Positions 53,488-62,202 of a stretch of 64,000 bases of DNA are shown here, piece by piece. Position numbers and translations under genes: made by a program. The notes below the pieces were generated by a model. That model saw nothing but the letters and a program-made list of their open reading frames with translations. It was not told the origin of the DNA and made no database searches. Source of the DNA: Asanoa siamensis (lineage in GTDB: Bacteria > Actinomycetota > Actinomycetes > Mycobacteriales > Micromonosporaceae). How positions within the stretch are numbered: the stretch's first letter is position 1; the number at the start of each line of letters is the position of its first letter. The stretch spans positions 1 to 64,000 of the forward strand of contig NZ_BONE01000039.1 of assembly GCF_016862555.1 (NCBI RefSeq). Direction: 5' to 3'.

Positions 53488-54201
53488 GTGATGGCTGAGC
53501 AGGTCGACACACTGCGCCGGGCGCCGCTGAGTCGCGACCGGGTCCTCCGCGCCGCGGTCGCGCTCGCCGACGAGACCGGCATCGAGTCGCTGAGCATGCG
53601 CAACCTCGCCAACGAGCTCGGCGTCGTCCCGATGGCGCTCTACAAGCACGTGGCCAACAAGGACGAGCTGCTCGCCGGCATGATCGACGTGATCGTCGGC
53701 GAGATCGACCCGCTGGAGACCGACGCCGACTGGAAGCGCGCGGTGCGCCGGCGCATCCTCTCGGCGCGGGAGGCGCTGCTCCGCCACCCCTGGGCGCCGC
53801 TGGCGATCGAGTCGCGCAACGAGGCGACGCCGGCGATCCTCGACTACCTCAACTCGATGGTCGGCGCGCTGCGCGGCGGCGGGTTCTCCACCGACCTCGC
53901 CCACCACGTCATGCACGCGATGGGCAGCCGGATGCTGGGCTTCAGCCAGGAGCTGTTCGACCCGACACGGCGCGCGGGCCGGTCCGGGGCCGCCGAGCCG
54001 CCGCCCCCGCCGGCGGCGTTCCCGGCCGAGGCCGCGGCCGCGTTCCCACACCTCGCGGCGATCGCCGGCGCGGCCGCCCACGACGACGAGTCGGTGGTCG
54101 GCCCGGGCTGCGACGACCAGTTCGAGTTCGAGTTCGCGCTGGACCTGCTGCTCGACGGCATCGACCGCCTCCGCGCCGACGGCTGGACGTCGAGACCCTA
54201 G
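53488..54201 (+). CDS. TetR-family regulator (TetR_C class)
   Basis: A 237-residue repressor. The HTH region is LSRDRVLRAAVALADETGIE and SLSMRNLANELGVVPMALYK, HVANKDELL, the tetracycline-repressor subgroup with a TetR_C ligand domain. A proline-rich loop (about 168-180) interrupts the C-terminal domain. I use GTG 53488, next to ATG 53491, because of the -10 box at seven bases. It should bind the twin operators and control itself and the divergent oxidoreductase. Confidence 0.9.
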   Translation: MMAEQVDTLRRAPLSRDRVLRAAVALADETGIESLSMRNLANELGVVPMALYKHVANKDELLAGMIDVIVGEIDPLETDADWKRAVRRRILSAREALLRHPWAPLAIESRNEATPAILDYLNSMVGALRGGGFSTDLAHHVMHAMGSRMLGFSQELFDPTRRAGRSGAAEPPPPPAAFPAEAAAAFPHLAAIAGAAAHDDESVVGPGCDDQFEFEFALDLLLDGIDRLRADGWTSRP

Positions 54202-55127
54202 GCAGCCTGGAGGTCGGGCGCGTCCCGGGTGTCGCCCAGGGCGGCCCGGGTGACCTCGGCCAGCGCCGCGGTGACGATCGCCGGGCGCTCCAGCATCAGC
54301 ATGTGGCCCGCGCCGGGGCAGATGGTCAGGTCGGCGTCCGGCAGGGCGTCGGCGATCGACTCGGCGCACGGCGGCGGGGTCAGCCGGTCGCGGTCACCGA
54401 CCAGGGCCGCCGCCGGCAGGTCACCGAGTGCCGCCAGCGTGGCCAGCCGCTGCTGCTCGCCGACCGAGGAGCGGAACGCGCCGATCGCCAGCAACTGCAC
54501 CCGGGCGACCGCGGCGGTGGTGAGGATCAGGTCGTCGGGCGCGCACCGGTCGCCGAAGAGCAGCCAGCGCAGCGACGGCGCGAGCGCCCGGAGCAGGTAG
54601 CGGTGGACCCGCCACGAGCCGCCGCGGGCCAGGATGCCGGCGCCCGTGGTCTCGACGAGGCGGACGAGGCGCGTGATCCGCGACGGGAGCCCGTACACCG
54701 TGTGGGTGTGTCCCTCGGCGGTGGTCGAGATGAACACCAGCCCGGCGACCCGGGTCGCGAAGGACAGGGGATGGCCGTGCGCGTACTCCATGATCGTCAT
54801 GCCGCCCAGGGAGTGCCCGGCGAGCACGATCGGGCCGGTCGGCGCGATCGTGGCGATCACCTCGGCCAGGTCGTCGCCGAGTTGCGCGAGGGTGGCGCCG
54901 GCCCGGGTGGTGCCGTCGGAGCGGCCGTGCCCGCGGGCGTCGTACGCCACGATCCGCACCGGTGTGTCGAGGGCGTCGGGCAGCCCGGCGAGCTGGCGGT
55001 GCCAGGTGCGGGTGTCCAGGGTCCAGCCGTGCAGCAGGAAGACCGTGACCGGGGCGTCGTCGGGACCGCTGATCTCGACGTGTAGCCGCACGCCGTCGGT
55101 CAGCGTCACCGCGAGCCGCTCCGGCAT
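54198..55127 (-). CDS. Alpha/beta hydrolase
   Basis: A 309-residue hydrolase: oxyanion region FLLHGWTLDTRTWHRQLAGL, DARGHGRSDG, nucleophile elbow AGHSLGG, then GDRDRLTP (acid) and GAGHMLMLERP (His). The triad Ser/Asp/His is complete. The substrate is unknown. ATG 55127 follows GGAGG. Its stop overlaps the TetR stop by four bases. Confidence 0.9.
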   Translation of the reverse strand: MPERLAVTLTDGVRLHVEISGPDDAPVTVFLLHGWTLDTRTWHRQLAGLPDALDTPVRIVAYDARGHGRSDGTTRAGATLAQLGDDLAEVIATIAPTGPIVLAGHSLGGMTIMEYAHGHPLSFATRVAGLVFISTTAEGHTHTVYGLPSRITRLVRLVETTGAGILARGGSWRVHRYLLRALAPSLRWLLFGDRCAPDDLILTTAAVARVQLLAIGAFRSSVGEQQRLATLAALGDLPAAALVGDRDRLTPPPCAESIADALPDADLTICPGAGHMLMLERPAIVTAALAEVTRAALGDTRDAPDLQAA

Positions 55128-55384
55128 GGTCACCTCCAAGGCTGAGGATTCCGCACCGATGTTCTTACCCACGCACATACCGGGCAGTAACAATCATGCC
55201 TTAAGCTGCGTTCAGGACGCCAGATCCACTATCCGGTTACGACCCCTATGAGGCCAATATCCCCGATGGGCGAGTGGCCACTGGGGCACAACGTAAAGAA
55301 AACCATCAATTACCGACGGTAGCCTCGACACGAGCCCTGTTCACCTGTTGAAGTAAGGACTCGTCATGCACAACGGGAGGCTGG

Positions 55385-56236
55385 GTGGACGAGCTGATCG
55401 CGGAGGCAAAAGAGGTCGCGACCGCAGCGGCGACCCGGCTGGGCATCACCGTGCGGGAGCTCCGTGAGCCCGCCGCCCACGAGGACGTGGCCCAGCTGTT
55501 CGGCAGGATCTGGCGCACGGACTCGCCCAACCAACTGCTCGACGCGCGGATGATGCGGGCGTTGTCCTACGCGGGCAACTACGTGGTCGGCGCGTTCCGC
55601 GACGACGTGATGATCGGCGCCGCCGTCGCGTTCTTCGGCATCGACCACCTCCACTCGCACATCACGGGCGTCGACCCGGCCACGCAGAGCCGCGGCGCCG
55701 GGCACGCCATCAAGCTGCACCAGCGCGCCTGGGCGCTGGACCGCCACATCGAGTCGGTGCACTGGACCTTCGACCCGCTGGTGCGCCGCAACGCCTACTT
55801 CAACCTGCACAAGCTGGGTGCCCGCGCGATCAAGTACCTCCCGGACTTCTACGGCCGGATGACCGACGGGATCAACGCCGGCGACGCCACCAGCGACCGG
55901 CTCTACATCCAGTGGGACGTCGCCTCGCCGGAGGCGATCGCGGCCGCGGCCGGCGACACCCGCGAGATCAACATGCAGGCGGTGTACGCGGCCGGCGCGG
56001 AGGTGGCGCTCGCCCGCGACGACTTCGGCCGGCCCAACCCCGGCAAGGCGGTGCACGACGGCCGGCCGCTGCTGGTCGCCGTGCCCCTCGACATCGAGGC
56101 CATGCGGGGCACCGACCCGCCGCTCGCCGTCGCGTGGCGCCGCGAGGTCGGTGACGCGCTCTGCGCGGCGTTCGATTCGGGCTACCGCATCGTGGGCATG
56201 GCCCGCGACGGCTGGTACGTCATGGAAACCGACTGA
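55385..56236 (+). CDS. GNAT-family N-acyltransferase (NSAR-associated)
   Basis: A 283-residue predicted GNAT protein (IWRTDSPNQLLDARMMRALS, GNYVVGAFRDDVMIGAAVAF, ITGVDPATQSRGAGHAIKLH, LVRRNAYFNLHKLGARAIKY). The acyl-CoA loop is QSRGAGHA (Q/RxxGxG/A). It starts at GTG 55385 behind GGGAGG, ten bases upstream of the NSAR/OSBS gene. In other bacteria this protein type N-succinylates D-amino acids for the racemase. The upstream intergenic region is AT-richer than average. Confidence 0.82.
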   Translation: MDELIAEAKEVATAAATRLGITVRELREPAAHEDVAQLFGRIWRTDSPNQLLDARMMRALSYAGNYVVGAFRDDVMIGAAVAFFGIDHLHSHITGVDPATQSRGAGHAIKLHQRAWALDRHIESVHWTFDPLVRRNAYFNLHKLGARAIKYLPDFYGRMTDGINAGDATSDRLYIQWDVASPEAIAAAAGDTREINMQAVYAAGAEVALARDDFGRPNPGKAVHDGRPLLVAVPLDIEAMRGTDPPLAVAWRREVGDALCAAFDSGYRIVGMARDGWYVMETD

Positions 56237-56246
56237 AGGATCTTTG

Positions 56247-57365
56247 TTGAACCTGCGTGGCCTCGAACTCCGCCGCATCGCCCTGCCCCTCGTCAGCCCG
56301 TTCCGCACCTCCTTCGGCACCGAGACCGCCCGCGACGTCCTGCTCGTCCGCGCGGTGGGCGAGGCCGCCGAGGGCTGGGGCGAGTGCGTGGCGATGTCGG
56401 AGCCGCTCTACTCCAGCGAGCACGTCGACGGCGCCGCCGAGGTGATCCGCCGCTTCCTGCTGCCCGAGGTGGCGGCGCTGGCCAAGTCCGGCGAGCTCAC
56501 CGTGCCCCGGCTGGAAGCGGCCCTCGGCCGGATCAAGGGCCACCCGATGGCCAAGGCCGCCGTGCTGACCGCCCTGCTCGACCTGTCGCTGCGCGAGTCC
56601 GGGACGTCGTTCGGGGCCTACCTCGGCGCCGTCCGCCCGACCGTGCCGGCCGGTGTCTCGGTCGGCATCATGTCGTCGATACCGGCCCTGCTCGACGCGG
56701 TCGAGGGCTACCAGGCCCAGGGCTACGTGCGGATCAAGCTGAAGATCGAGCCCGGCTGGGACGTCGACGCGGTCCGCGCGGTCCGGGAGCGGTTCGGCGA
56801 CGACCTGCTGCTCCAGGTCGACGCGAACACCGCGTACACGCTGGCCGACGCCCGGCACCTGGCCCGGCTCGACCCGTTCGACCTGCTGCTGATCGAGCAG
56901 CCGCTGCCCGAGGACGACCTGCGCGGCCACGCCGCCCTGGCCCGGCTGATCCGCACGCCGGTCTGCCTCGACGAGTCGATCACCTCGGCCCGGGCGGCGG
57001 CCGACGCGATCGCGCTCGGCGCCACCTCGGTCGTCAACGTCAAGCCCGGCCGGGTCGGCGGCTACCTGGAGGCCCGCCGGGTGCACGACGTGTGCGCCGC
57101 CAACGGCGTGCCGGTCTGGTGCGGCGGGATGCTCGAGACAGGTCTCGGCCGCGCGGCCAACGTGGCGCTGGCGGCGCTGCCGAACTTCACCCTGCCGGGC
57201 GACACCTCGGCGTCGGACCGCTACTTCGCCCGCGACATCACGGAACCGTTCGTGCTCGACGGCGGCCACGTGGCGGTGCCGACCGGCCCGGGCCTCGGCG
57301 TGACGCCGGACGCCGACTATCTCGCCGAGATCACCACGGGCACGGAGTGGCTGGCGCTGCCCTGA
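56247..57365 (+). CDS. o-Succinylbenzoate synthase / N-succinylamino acid racemase
   Basis: A 372-residue enolase-superfamily enzyme of the MLE subgroup: RIKLKIEPGWD (catalytic KxK), LLQVDANTAY (Asp), LLIEQPL (Glu), CLDES (Asp) and NVKPGRVGG (catalytic Lys). Proteins of this branch are either MenC or NSAR/OSBS. The preceding GNAT gene favours NSAR; no other menaquinone gene is near. TTG 56247 follows GAAGGA at six bases. Confidence 0.85.
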   Translation: MNLRGLELRRIALPLVSPFRTSFGTETARDVLLVRAVGEAAEGWGECVAMSEPLYSSEHVDGAAEVIRRFLLPEVAALAKSGELTVPRLEAALGRIKGHPMAKAAVLTALLDLSLRESGTSFGAYLGAVRPTVPAGVSVGIMSSIPALLDAVEGYQAQGYVRIKLKIEPGWDVDAVRAVRERFGDDLLLQVDANTAYTLADARHLARLDPFDLLLIEQPLPEDDLRGHAALARLIRTPVCLDESITSARAAADAIALGATSVVNVKPGRVGGYLEARRVHDVCAANGVPVWCGGMLETGLGRAANVALAALPNFTLPGDTSASDRYFARDITEPFVLDGGHVAVPTGPGLGVTPDADYLAEITTGTEWLALP

Positions 57366-57508
57366 GCGACGTCACGGCCGAGCGCGAGCGCGGCGAGGAC
57401 GATCCCGGCCAGGCTGATCGCGATCGCCAGGGCGGCGATCACGAGCGCCGTCGTGACCAGCAGGCCGCGTGGTTCCGCGGGGGCGGCCGGCCCGCGCCGA
57501 AGATTCAC
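57317..57508 (-). CDS. Small single-pass membrane protein
   Basis: A 63-residue product with one strong hydrophobic helix (about 17-42). It overlaps the 3' end of the NSAR/OSBS gene antisense by 49 bases. GTG 57508 has TAACGT six bases before it, a leaderless layout. The family is not recognised, and the reading could be an artefact. Confidence 0.45.
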   Translation of the reverse strand: MNLRRGPAAPAEPRGLLVTTALVIAALAIAISLAGIVLAALALGRDVAQGSASHSVPVVISAR

Positions 57509-57625
57509 GCACAGACGTTACGTCGTGGTTGTCATGTGTGGTATTCGCCGTTCGAGTGACCCCGCGGACCGGCCCGGCCGTCGCGATGTCCGCTGGTCGA
57601 GGCCCCGGTTTGGCAAGATGCGGTG

Positions 57626-59377
57626 ATGCGCCGTGTCCATCTGGAAGCAGCCGAGGACCACGTGCAGCGGCTGGCGCGGGAGAGCGACCCCCTCGGCGCG
57701 GTCAAGGAGCTCATCTGGAACGCGCTCGACGCCGACGCCACCCGGGTCGACGTGGTGCTGCACCGCTCACCCCTCGGCGCCGTCGAGCGGGTGACCGTGC
57801 GTGACGACGGCACGGGGATGGCGCCCGAGGCGCTGGCCGCCGCGTTCGACCGGATCGGCGGCTCGTGGAAGAAGTGGACGGCGGGCACGCTGCTCAAGCA
57901 GCGGACCCTGCACGGCAGCAACGGCCAGGGGCGGCTGCGGGCGTACGCGCTCGGCGACCACATCCGCTGGACGACCGTCGCCGACGGGGTGGGTGGCCGG
58001 TCGCGCACCGAGGTGGCCGCGCACGCCGGTGCCCGCAACGACTTCCTCATCGGCGACAGCGTCCCGACCCGCGAGGCGACCGGCACCCTGGTCGAGGCGT
58101 GGGGCAAGCAGTCGCCCCGGCTCGACCGGCTGCCGCTGCGGGCCAACCACCGCCGGCTGACGACCGAGCTGGCGCCCTACCTGACCGCGTACCCGGAGGT
58201 CTCGGTCGTCTACGACGGCGTCGCCGTCGACCCGCGGACCTCGGTGCGGCACACGTCGGTCTACCCGCTGACCTTCGCGGGCGGCGACGCCCAGCTCAAG
58301 GTCATCGAATGGTCGGCGGCGGTGGACCGCGAGCTGCACCTCTGCGACGGCGGCGGCATCCCGGTCGGCACGGTCGACGCCGGGATCAGGGCGCCGGGCT
58401 TCGACTTCACCGCGTACGTGCTCTGGCCGCCGATGGCCGAGCACGTGAGCGACGTGCACCTGGGGGAGGGTCACGACAGTGAGGTGACCGCCCTGCTCGC
58501 GGTCGCCCGGGAGCAGTTGCGGGCGCACTTCCGCAGCCGGGACGACGACCGGCGGCGCGAGCTTGTGCAGCGGTGGCAGGCCGAGGGGAGCTACCCGTAC
58601 GACGATGCCGCCGCCGGGCCGGACCGCGCGACGTTCGACCTGGTGGCCACCGCGGTGCACCGGCACATCCCGCGCCGCGGCAACCAGCGGCGGGCCACGC
58701 TCGCCCTGCTGCGGGAGGTGGTGCGCGCCCGGCCCGAGCGGGTCGCGGCCGTGCTCGACGAGATCTTCAAGCTCTCGGACGACGACCGGGGCCAGCTCGA
58801 CCGGATCCTCGGCGACACCCGGGGCATCCGCGCCGCCGCCACCGTGGGCGACCGGCTGGCGGCGATCGCGACGCTGCGCCGCCTGCGTACCGCCGACCCC
58901 GACCGGCTCGGCGCGGTCCTGGCGGAGCACACCTGGGTGTTCGGCGAGCGGCACGGGCTGCTGACGGCCGACCGGCAGCTCGACGCGGTGGTGGACCGGC
59001 ACGCCGGCCCCGACCTGCTGCTGGCCCGGGCGCGCCGGGAGCACGAGCGCCGGCAGCACCTGGTGGTCGGCACCGTGGACACCGCGGGCGCGAAGGAGCT
59101 GACCCAGCTCGTGTCCTACGCGGAGGCGGTGGCGGGCGACGCCGGGTTCCGCGGCATCCGGGTCGACTGGGACGTGTGGCTGCTGGCGGGCCGGGTGGAC
59201 GACGACCTCAGGCCGGCCGTGCGCGACCCGCACCGCCCGCGGGGCTGCGTGCTCGACCGCGTGGGCCTGCGGGTCTGGGTCCGCGACTGGGCGGAGGTGC
59301 TCAACGAGTGCACGGACCGGGTGCGCTTCTACGAGCAGGGCGTGACCGGCTACCCCGACCGGGCCCGGTTGCCGTGA
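57626..59377 (+). CDS. GHKL (HSP90/MutL-like) ATPase fused to a degenerate nuclease-like domain
   Basis: A 583-residue protein. The N-terminal ATPase shows KELIWNALDADATRVDV (Glu, Asn of the N box), VRDDGTGM (G1) and LHGSNGQGRLRAYAL (lid, G2). The middle is helical. The C-terminal ~150 residues (from AEHTWVFGERHGLL) resemble the PD-(D/E)xK-type domain of larger GHKL proteins, where HLVVELKRP is expected; here the sequence is HLVVGTVDTAG, so the ExK residues are missing, while SYAEAVAGD and WDVWLLAG keep their places. It may act on DNA or in stress/defence. GTG 57623 is an equally good start. Confidence 0.7.
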   Translation: MRRVHLEAAEDHVQRLARESDPLGAVKELIWNALDADATRVDVVLHRSPLGAVERVTVRDDGTGMAPEALAAAFDRIGGSWKKWTAGTLLKQRTLHGSNGQGRLRAYALGDHIRWTTVADGVGGRSRTEVAAHAGARNDFLIGDSVPTREATGTLVEAWGKQSPRLDRLPLRANHRRLTTELAPYLTAYPEVSVVYDGVAVDPRTSVRHTSVYPLTFAGGDAQLKVIEWSAAVDRELHLCDGGGIPVGTVDAGIRAPGFDFTAYVLWPPMAEHVSDVHLGEGHDSEVTALLAVAREQLRAHFRSRDDDRRRELVQRWQAEGSYPYDDAAAGPDRATFDLVATAVHRHIPRRGNQRRATLALLREVVRARPERVAAVLDEIFKLSDDDRGQLDRILGDTRGIRAAATVGDRLAAIATLRRLRTADPDRLGAVLAEHTWVFGERHGLLTADRQLDAVVDRHAGPDLLLARARREHERRQHLVVGTVDTAGAKELTQLVSYAEAVAGDAGFRGIRVDWDVWLLAGRVDDDLRPAVRDPHRPRGCVLDRVGLRVWVRDWAEVLNECTDRVRFYEQGVTGYPDRARLP

Positions 59378-60267
59378 TCGTCGCGGTCGATGCGTAGCTC
59401 GCGTTCCAACTCGGCGAGGGCCGCGCGCAGGTCGTCGATCCGCTGGGTGATCGCGATCCGGTCGACCTCGTCGGGCACGCCGTCGCCGTCCTGGTCGTAG
59501 CCGGGTGCCAGGCCCTCGCTCATCTCCAGCCGCCGGGCCTCCTCCATCGAGTTGACGATGACCGCGATCAGGATGTTGAGCAGCAGGTTCGCCGTGATCA
59601 GCACGTAGCTGACGTAGTAGACGAGCGTCCACGGCGAGATCTCCATGCCCGCCTTGATCAGGTCCGGCAGCGTCTCCTGGGAGAGCAGCACGAACAGCGT
59701 CAGCACGGCCCGGCCGATCGTGCCGTACTGGTCGGGGAAGTGGTCCTTGAAGATCAGCCAGCCGGCCATGCCGTAGACGTAGAGGGTGACCAGGGCCAGG
59801 GCGAGGAACCCGCCGACGCCGGGCAGGCTGCGCAGCAGCGCGGTGACGATCGTGCGCAGGCCGGGGGAGAACCGGACCAGCCGCAGCACGCGTGCGATGC
59901 GCACGATCCGCAGGACGGTCGAGTCACCGTAGAGGCCGGGGATGAACGCGGCCGCGATGACGGCGAAGTCGAAGACGTTCCAGCCGTGCCGGAAGAAGTC
60001 CTGCGGCCGGCGACCGTGCGCGCCGAGCCGCACGGCGATCTCCAGCACGAAGACGACCCGGAACATCCACTCCAGACCGTGCAGCAGGGGCCGGAAAGAG
60101 CCGAGATGGGGGTACGTCTCGACGCCGAGCGCGACCGCATTGGCCCCGATCACGACGACGATGACGACATCGAACGCGCGCGATCCGACAATCCGGGCGC
60201 ATCGCCGGGCAAAGGGCGTCGTCGCCGCCGGTGTGGTCCGTTGCGCGGGCACGGTGCGCTTGATCAT
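59350..60267 (-). CDS. Voltage-gated cation channel (NaChBac-like)
   Basis: A 305-residue six-segment ion channel. S1-S3 fall at about 33-110; S4 (119-132) carries arginines at every third position (Arg120, 123, 126, 129, 132). The pore region between S5 and S6 reads LLSQETLPDLI (195-204) in place of the TLESW-type sodium filter. S6 ends near 240; the tail has an Asp-rich DQDGDGVPDEVD, a calcium-binding EF/TSP3-like loop, and a coiled coil (about 270-292). It overlaps the ATPase gene by 28 bases, convergently. Confidence 0.88.
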   Translation of the reverse strand: MIKRTVPAQRTTPAATTPFARRCARIVGSRAFDVVIVVVIGANAVALGVETYPHLGSFRPLLHGLEWMFRVVFVLEIAVRLGAHGRRPQDFFRHGWNVFDFAVIAAAFIPGLYGDSTVLRIVRIARVLRLVRFSPGLRTIVTALLRSLPGVGGFLALALVTLYVYGMAGWLIFKDHFPDQYGTIGRAVLTLFVLLSQETLPDLIKAGMEISPWTLVYYVSYVLITANLLLNILIAVIVNSMEEARRLEMSEGLAPGYDQDGDGVPDEVDRIAITQRIDDLRAALAELERELRIDRDDHGNRARSG

Positions 60268-60273
60268 CAATGG

Positions 60274-60279
60274 ATCGTA
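60274..60279 (-). promoter_or_regulatory. -10 box of a leaderless promoter (channel gene)
   Basis: TACGAT on the minus strand, six bases before ATG 60267. Confidence 0.45.
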
Positions 60280-60302
60280 GTTTCCGCGGACCGCGGCGGT
60301 GC

Positions 60303-60860
60303 TCAGCCGGCGAGGTGGGCGTCCAGTGTGGCCCGCAGCAGCGGTTCGGGGTCGGCCTCGCCCGTGGCGAGTTGGAGGCTGCCCCAGCTCCAGAGTTGGG
60401 CGATGCCGTGCAGGTTGGCCCAGAGCGCGCCCGCCACGACGGCGGGTGGTTCCGGCGAGCGGGTGCCGGCCCGGCGCACCAGGTCGGTGAGCGTGGCGAA
60501 CAGCGGCAGCGCCGTGCCGCGCAGGCCCAGGTGGCCGCTGGCCAGCAGATCGTGCCGGAACATCAGCGCGAACATGTGGGGGTTCGCCCGGGCGAAGTCC
60601 AGATAGCGCCGGGCGAGCCCGAGCAACTGGGCGCGCGGCTCGCCCGCCGGGTCCAGGGCGACGGCCGCACCCAGCCGGCCGTAGCCCTCGCGGGCGATCG
60701 CCGACAGCAACTCGAGGTGGGTGGGGAAGTAGCGGCGCGGCGCGCCGTGCGACACGCCGGCCCGCCGGGCGATCTCGCGCAGCGACAGCGCCGCCAGGCC
60801 CTCCTGTTCGAGGAGGTCGACACCGGCCCGCACCAGCCGTTCCCGCAGCCCGTCCGTCAT
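60303..60860 (-). CDS. TetR-family regulator (WHG-domain type)
   Basis: A 185-residue TetR protein: HTH ALSLREIARRAGVSHGAPRR and YFPTHLELL, then a C-terminal domain of the WHG subgroup (ANPHMFALMFRHDLL, LWANLHGIAQLWSWG). It lies ten bases after the methyltransferase gene on the same strand. A 12-bp palindrome (60866-60877) stands just before its start. Confidence 0.9.
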   Translation of the reverse strand: MTDGLRERLVRAGVDLLEQEGLAALSLREIARRAGVSHGAPRRYFPTHLELLSAIAREGYGRLGAAVALDPAGEPRAQLLGLARRYLDFARANPHMFALMFRHDLLASGHLGLRGTALPLFATLTDLVRRAGTRSPEPPAVVAGALWANLHGIAQLWSWGSLQLATGEADPEPLLRATLDAHLAG

Positions 60861-60865
60861 GGACA

Positions 60866-60877
60866 GTGTTCTAACAC
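60866..60877. promoter_or_regulatory. Small palindrome before the TetR gene
   Basis: GTGTT and AACAC flank CT, at the stop codon of the methyltransferase and just before the TetR start. It may be an operator for an internal promoter (TAGAAC lies seven bases before ATG 60860); the signal is weak. Confidence 0.35.
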
Positions 60878-61722
60878 CTGCGGAAGTGCCAGATGATCGC
60901 GGCCGGGGTGTTGCCGTAGGCGGCGTCCACCGCCTCGGCCGCCCAGGACCGCAGGAACGGGCCGCCGCCGGTGTCGCTGGGCGGCCAGAGCGGCTCGTGG
61001 CAGGCCCGCACCGCGAAGCCCGCGCCCACCGCGGCGGTGACGTAGGCGCTCGGCCGGAACCGGCTCGCCGGCAGCCGCGCCTCGACCCCGTCGTCGTCCA
61101 CCGTGGACGCGATGCCGCCCAGGTAGAGCGACTGCCAGTGGATGTCGGAGGTGACCAGGTGGCCGCCGGGGCGCAGCACGCGGGCGAACTCGGCGAACAC
61201 GGGCTCCAGCGCCGGCAGGTGGGTCAGGGCCAGCGCGCAGGTGACCACGTCGACGGAGGCGTCCGGCAGCGGGAGGGCGCGCAGGTCACCGTGGAGGAAG
61301 GTGGCGCCGGGGGCGTTGCGGCGCGCGTACGCCAGCATCTCGGGTGAGCTGTCCACGCCCACGACAGTGTGACCCGTCGCGGCGAGGTGGGCCGCGTGCC
61401 GGCCGGTGCCGCAGGCGGCGTCGAGGGCCCGCCCGGCGGGCAGCCCCGCGAGGATCGCCCGGACGAGCGGTTCCTCGACGTCGATCAGGGGGTTGCCGGG
61501 TTCGTCGTACGAGCGCGACCAGACGCGGTAGCCCGCCACCGTGTCGGTCTCGCCGACGTGGTCGCTCGTGCCGAGTTCGCCGCGCGCGTCGGCCGCCAGG
61601 ATGCGGCGGACCTCGGCGAGCCGGTCGGCGACGAAGGCGGCGTCGAACTCGCCCGCGAACGCCCGGTGCAGCGCCAGCCCTTCCATGCCGAGCAGGAAGG
61701 CGGCCGGATGACGGAAGGCCAT
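60871..61722 (-). CDS. SAM-dependent methyltransferase, class I
   Basis: A 283-residue methyltransferase: motif I ALDAACGTGRHAAHLA, VVGVDSSPEMLAYAR (II), GDLRALPLPDASVDVVTCAL (post I/II) and VLRPGGHLVTSD. The N-terminal ~60 residues form a helical cap. The substrate is a small molecule, unknown. TAGCGT stands six bases before the ATG. The TetR gene follows directly. Confidence 0.9.
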   Translation of the reverse strand: MAFRHPAAFLLGMEGLALHRAFAGEFDAAFVADRLAEVRRILAADARGELGTSDHVGETDTVAGYRVWSRSYDEPGNPLIDVEEPLVRAILAGLPAGRALDAACGTGRHAAHLAATGHTVVGVDSSPEMLAYARRNAPGATFLHGDLRALPLPDASVDVVTCALALTHLPALEPVFAEFARVLRPGGHLVTSDIHWQSLYLGGIASTVDDDGVEARLPASRFRPSAYVTAAVGAGFAVRACHEPLWPPSDTGGGPFLRSWAAEAVDAAYGNTPAAIIWHFRRC

Positions 61723-61728
61723 GCCGGC

Positions 61729-61734
61729 ACGCTA
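61729..61734 (-). promoter_or_regulatory. -10 box of a leaderless promoter (methyltransferase gene)
   Basis: TAGCGT on the minus strand, six bases before ATG 61722. Confidence 0.45.
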
Positions 61735-61772
61735 GTGATCAACCGGGACGCGTCGCGAGCGAGTTTCGGGCG

Positions 61773-61812
61773 CACGAAAGAGCGCCCCGGCACCGGCCGG
61801 AGCGCTCTCGTG
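61773..61812 (-). terminator. Intrinsic terminator after the 61819 gene
   Basis: CACGA and GAGCGC and CCGGC of the left arm (with an AA bulge and one mismatch) pair with GCCGGAGCGCTCTCGTG, a long stem six bases past the stop codon. Confidence 0.65.
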
Positions 61813-61818
61813 GGTGGC

Positions 61819-62148
61819 TCAGGCTTCGAAGACGCCCGCGTCGACCAGGCGCTTCTCGGTCACGTCCCAGCCGTGGGCGGGGAACGCGGCCGCGAGGCCG
61901 GTCAGCTCGGCGCGGATCTTCACGGCGTGGCCGGCGCCGGCCAGCGTCCGGATCTCCTCGACGAACGCGTCGGAGTCGGTGCGCAGGTGCGCGGTCTTGC
62001 CGTTGGTCAGGTTGCGCACGTAGGCGAACTTCCCGTTGTTGAGCGGGATCAGGTACTTGAACTCGCCGAGCACGCTGAGCGCGCCACCCTGTCCGGCCTG
62101 GCCGGCCCGGACTGAGGCGCGCGCGGTCTTGGAGGTGTTGCTCGCCAC
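61819..62148 (-). CDS. Conserved-looking small protein of unknown function
   Basis: A 109-residue soluble protein: GEFKYLIPLNNGKFAYVRNL forms beta strands, followed by HLRTDSDAFVEEIRTLAGAG. I do not recognise the family. GTG 62148 follows AAGGAG at eight bases, and the gene has its own leader hairpin (62185-62202) and terminator, so expression is likely. Confidence 0.7.
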   Translation of the reverse strand: MASNTSKTARASVRAGQAGQGGALSVLGEFKYLIPLNNGKFAYVRNLTNGKTAHLRTDSDAFVEEIRTLAGAGHAVKIRAELTGLAAAFPAHGWDVTEKRLVDAGVFEA

Positions 62149-62184
62149 GGGGGGACTCCTTGCCAAGGTCACGCGTACAGGAAA

Positions 62185-62202
62185 TGGGCCCGCAGGGGCC
62201 CA
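62185..62202 (-). promoter_or_regulatory. Hairpin in the leader of the 61819 gene
   Basis: TGGGCCC and GGGCCCA pair perfectly around GCAG, 37 bases upstream of the start codon and just after a possible -10 (TACTCT, minus strand). It may stabilise the message. Confidence 0.4.
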
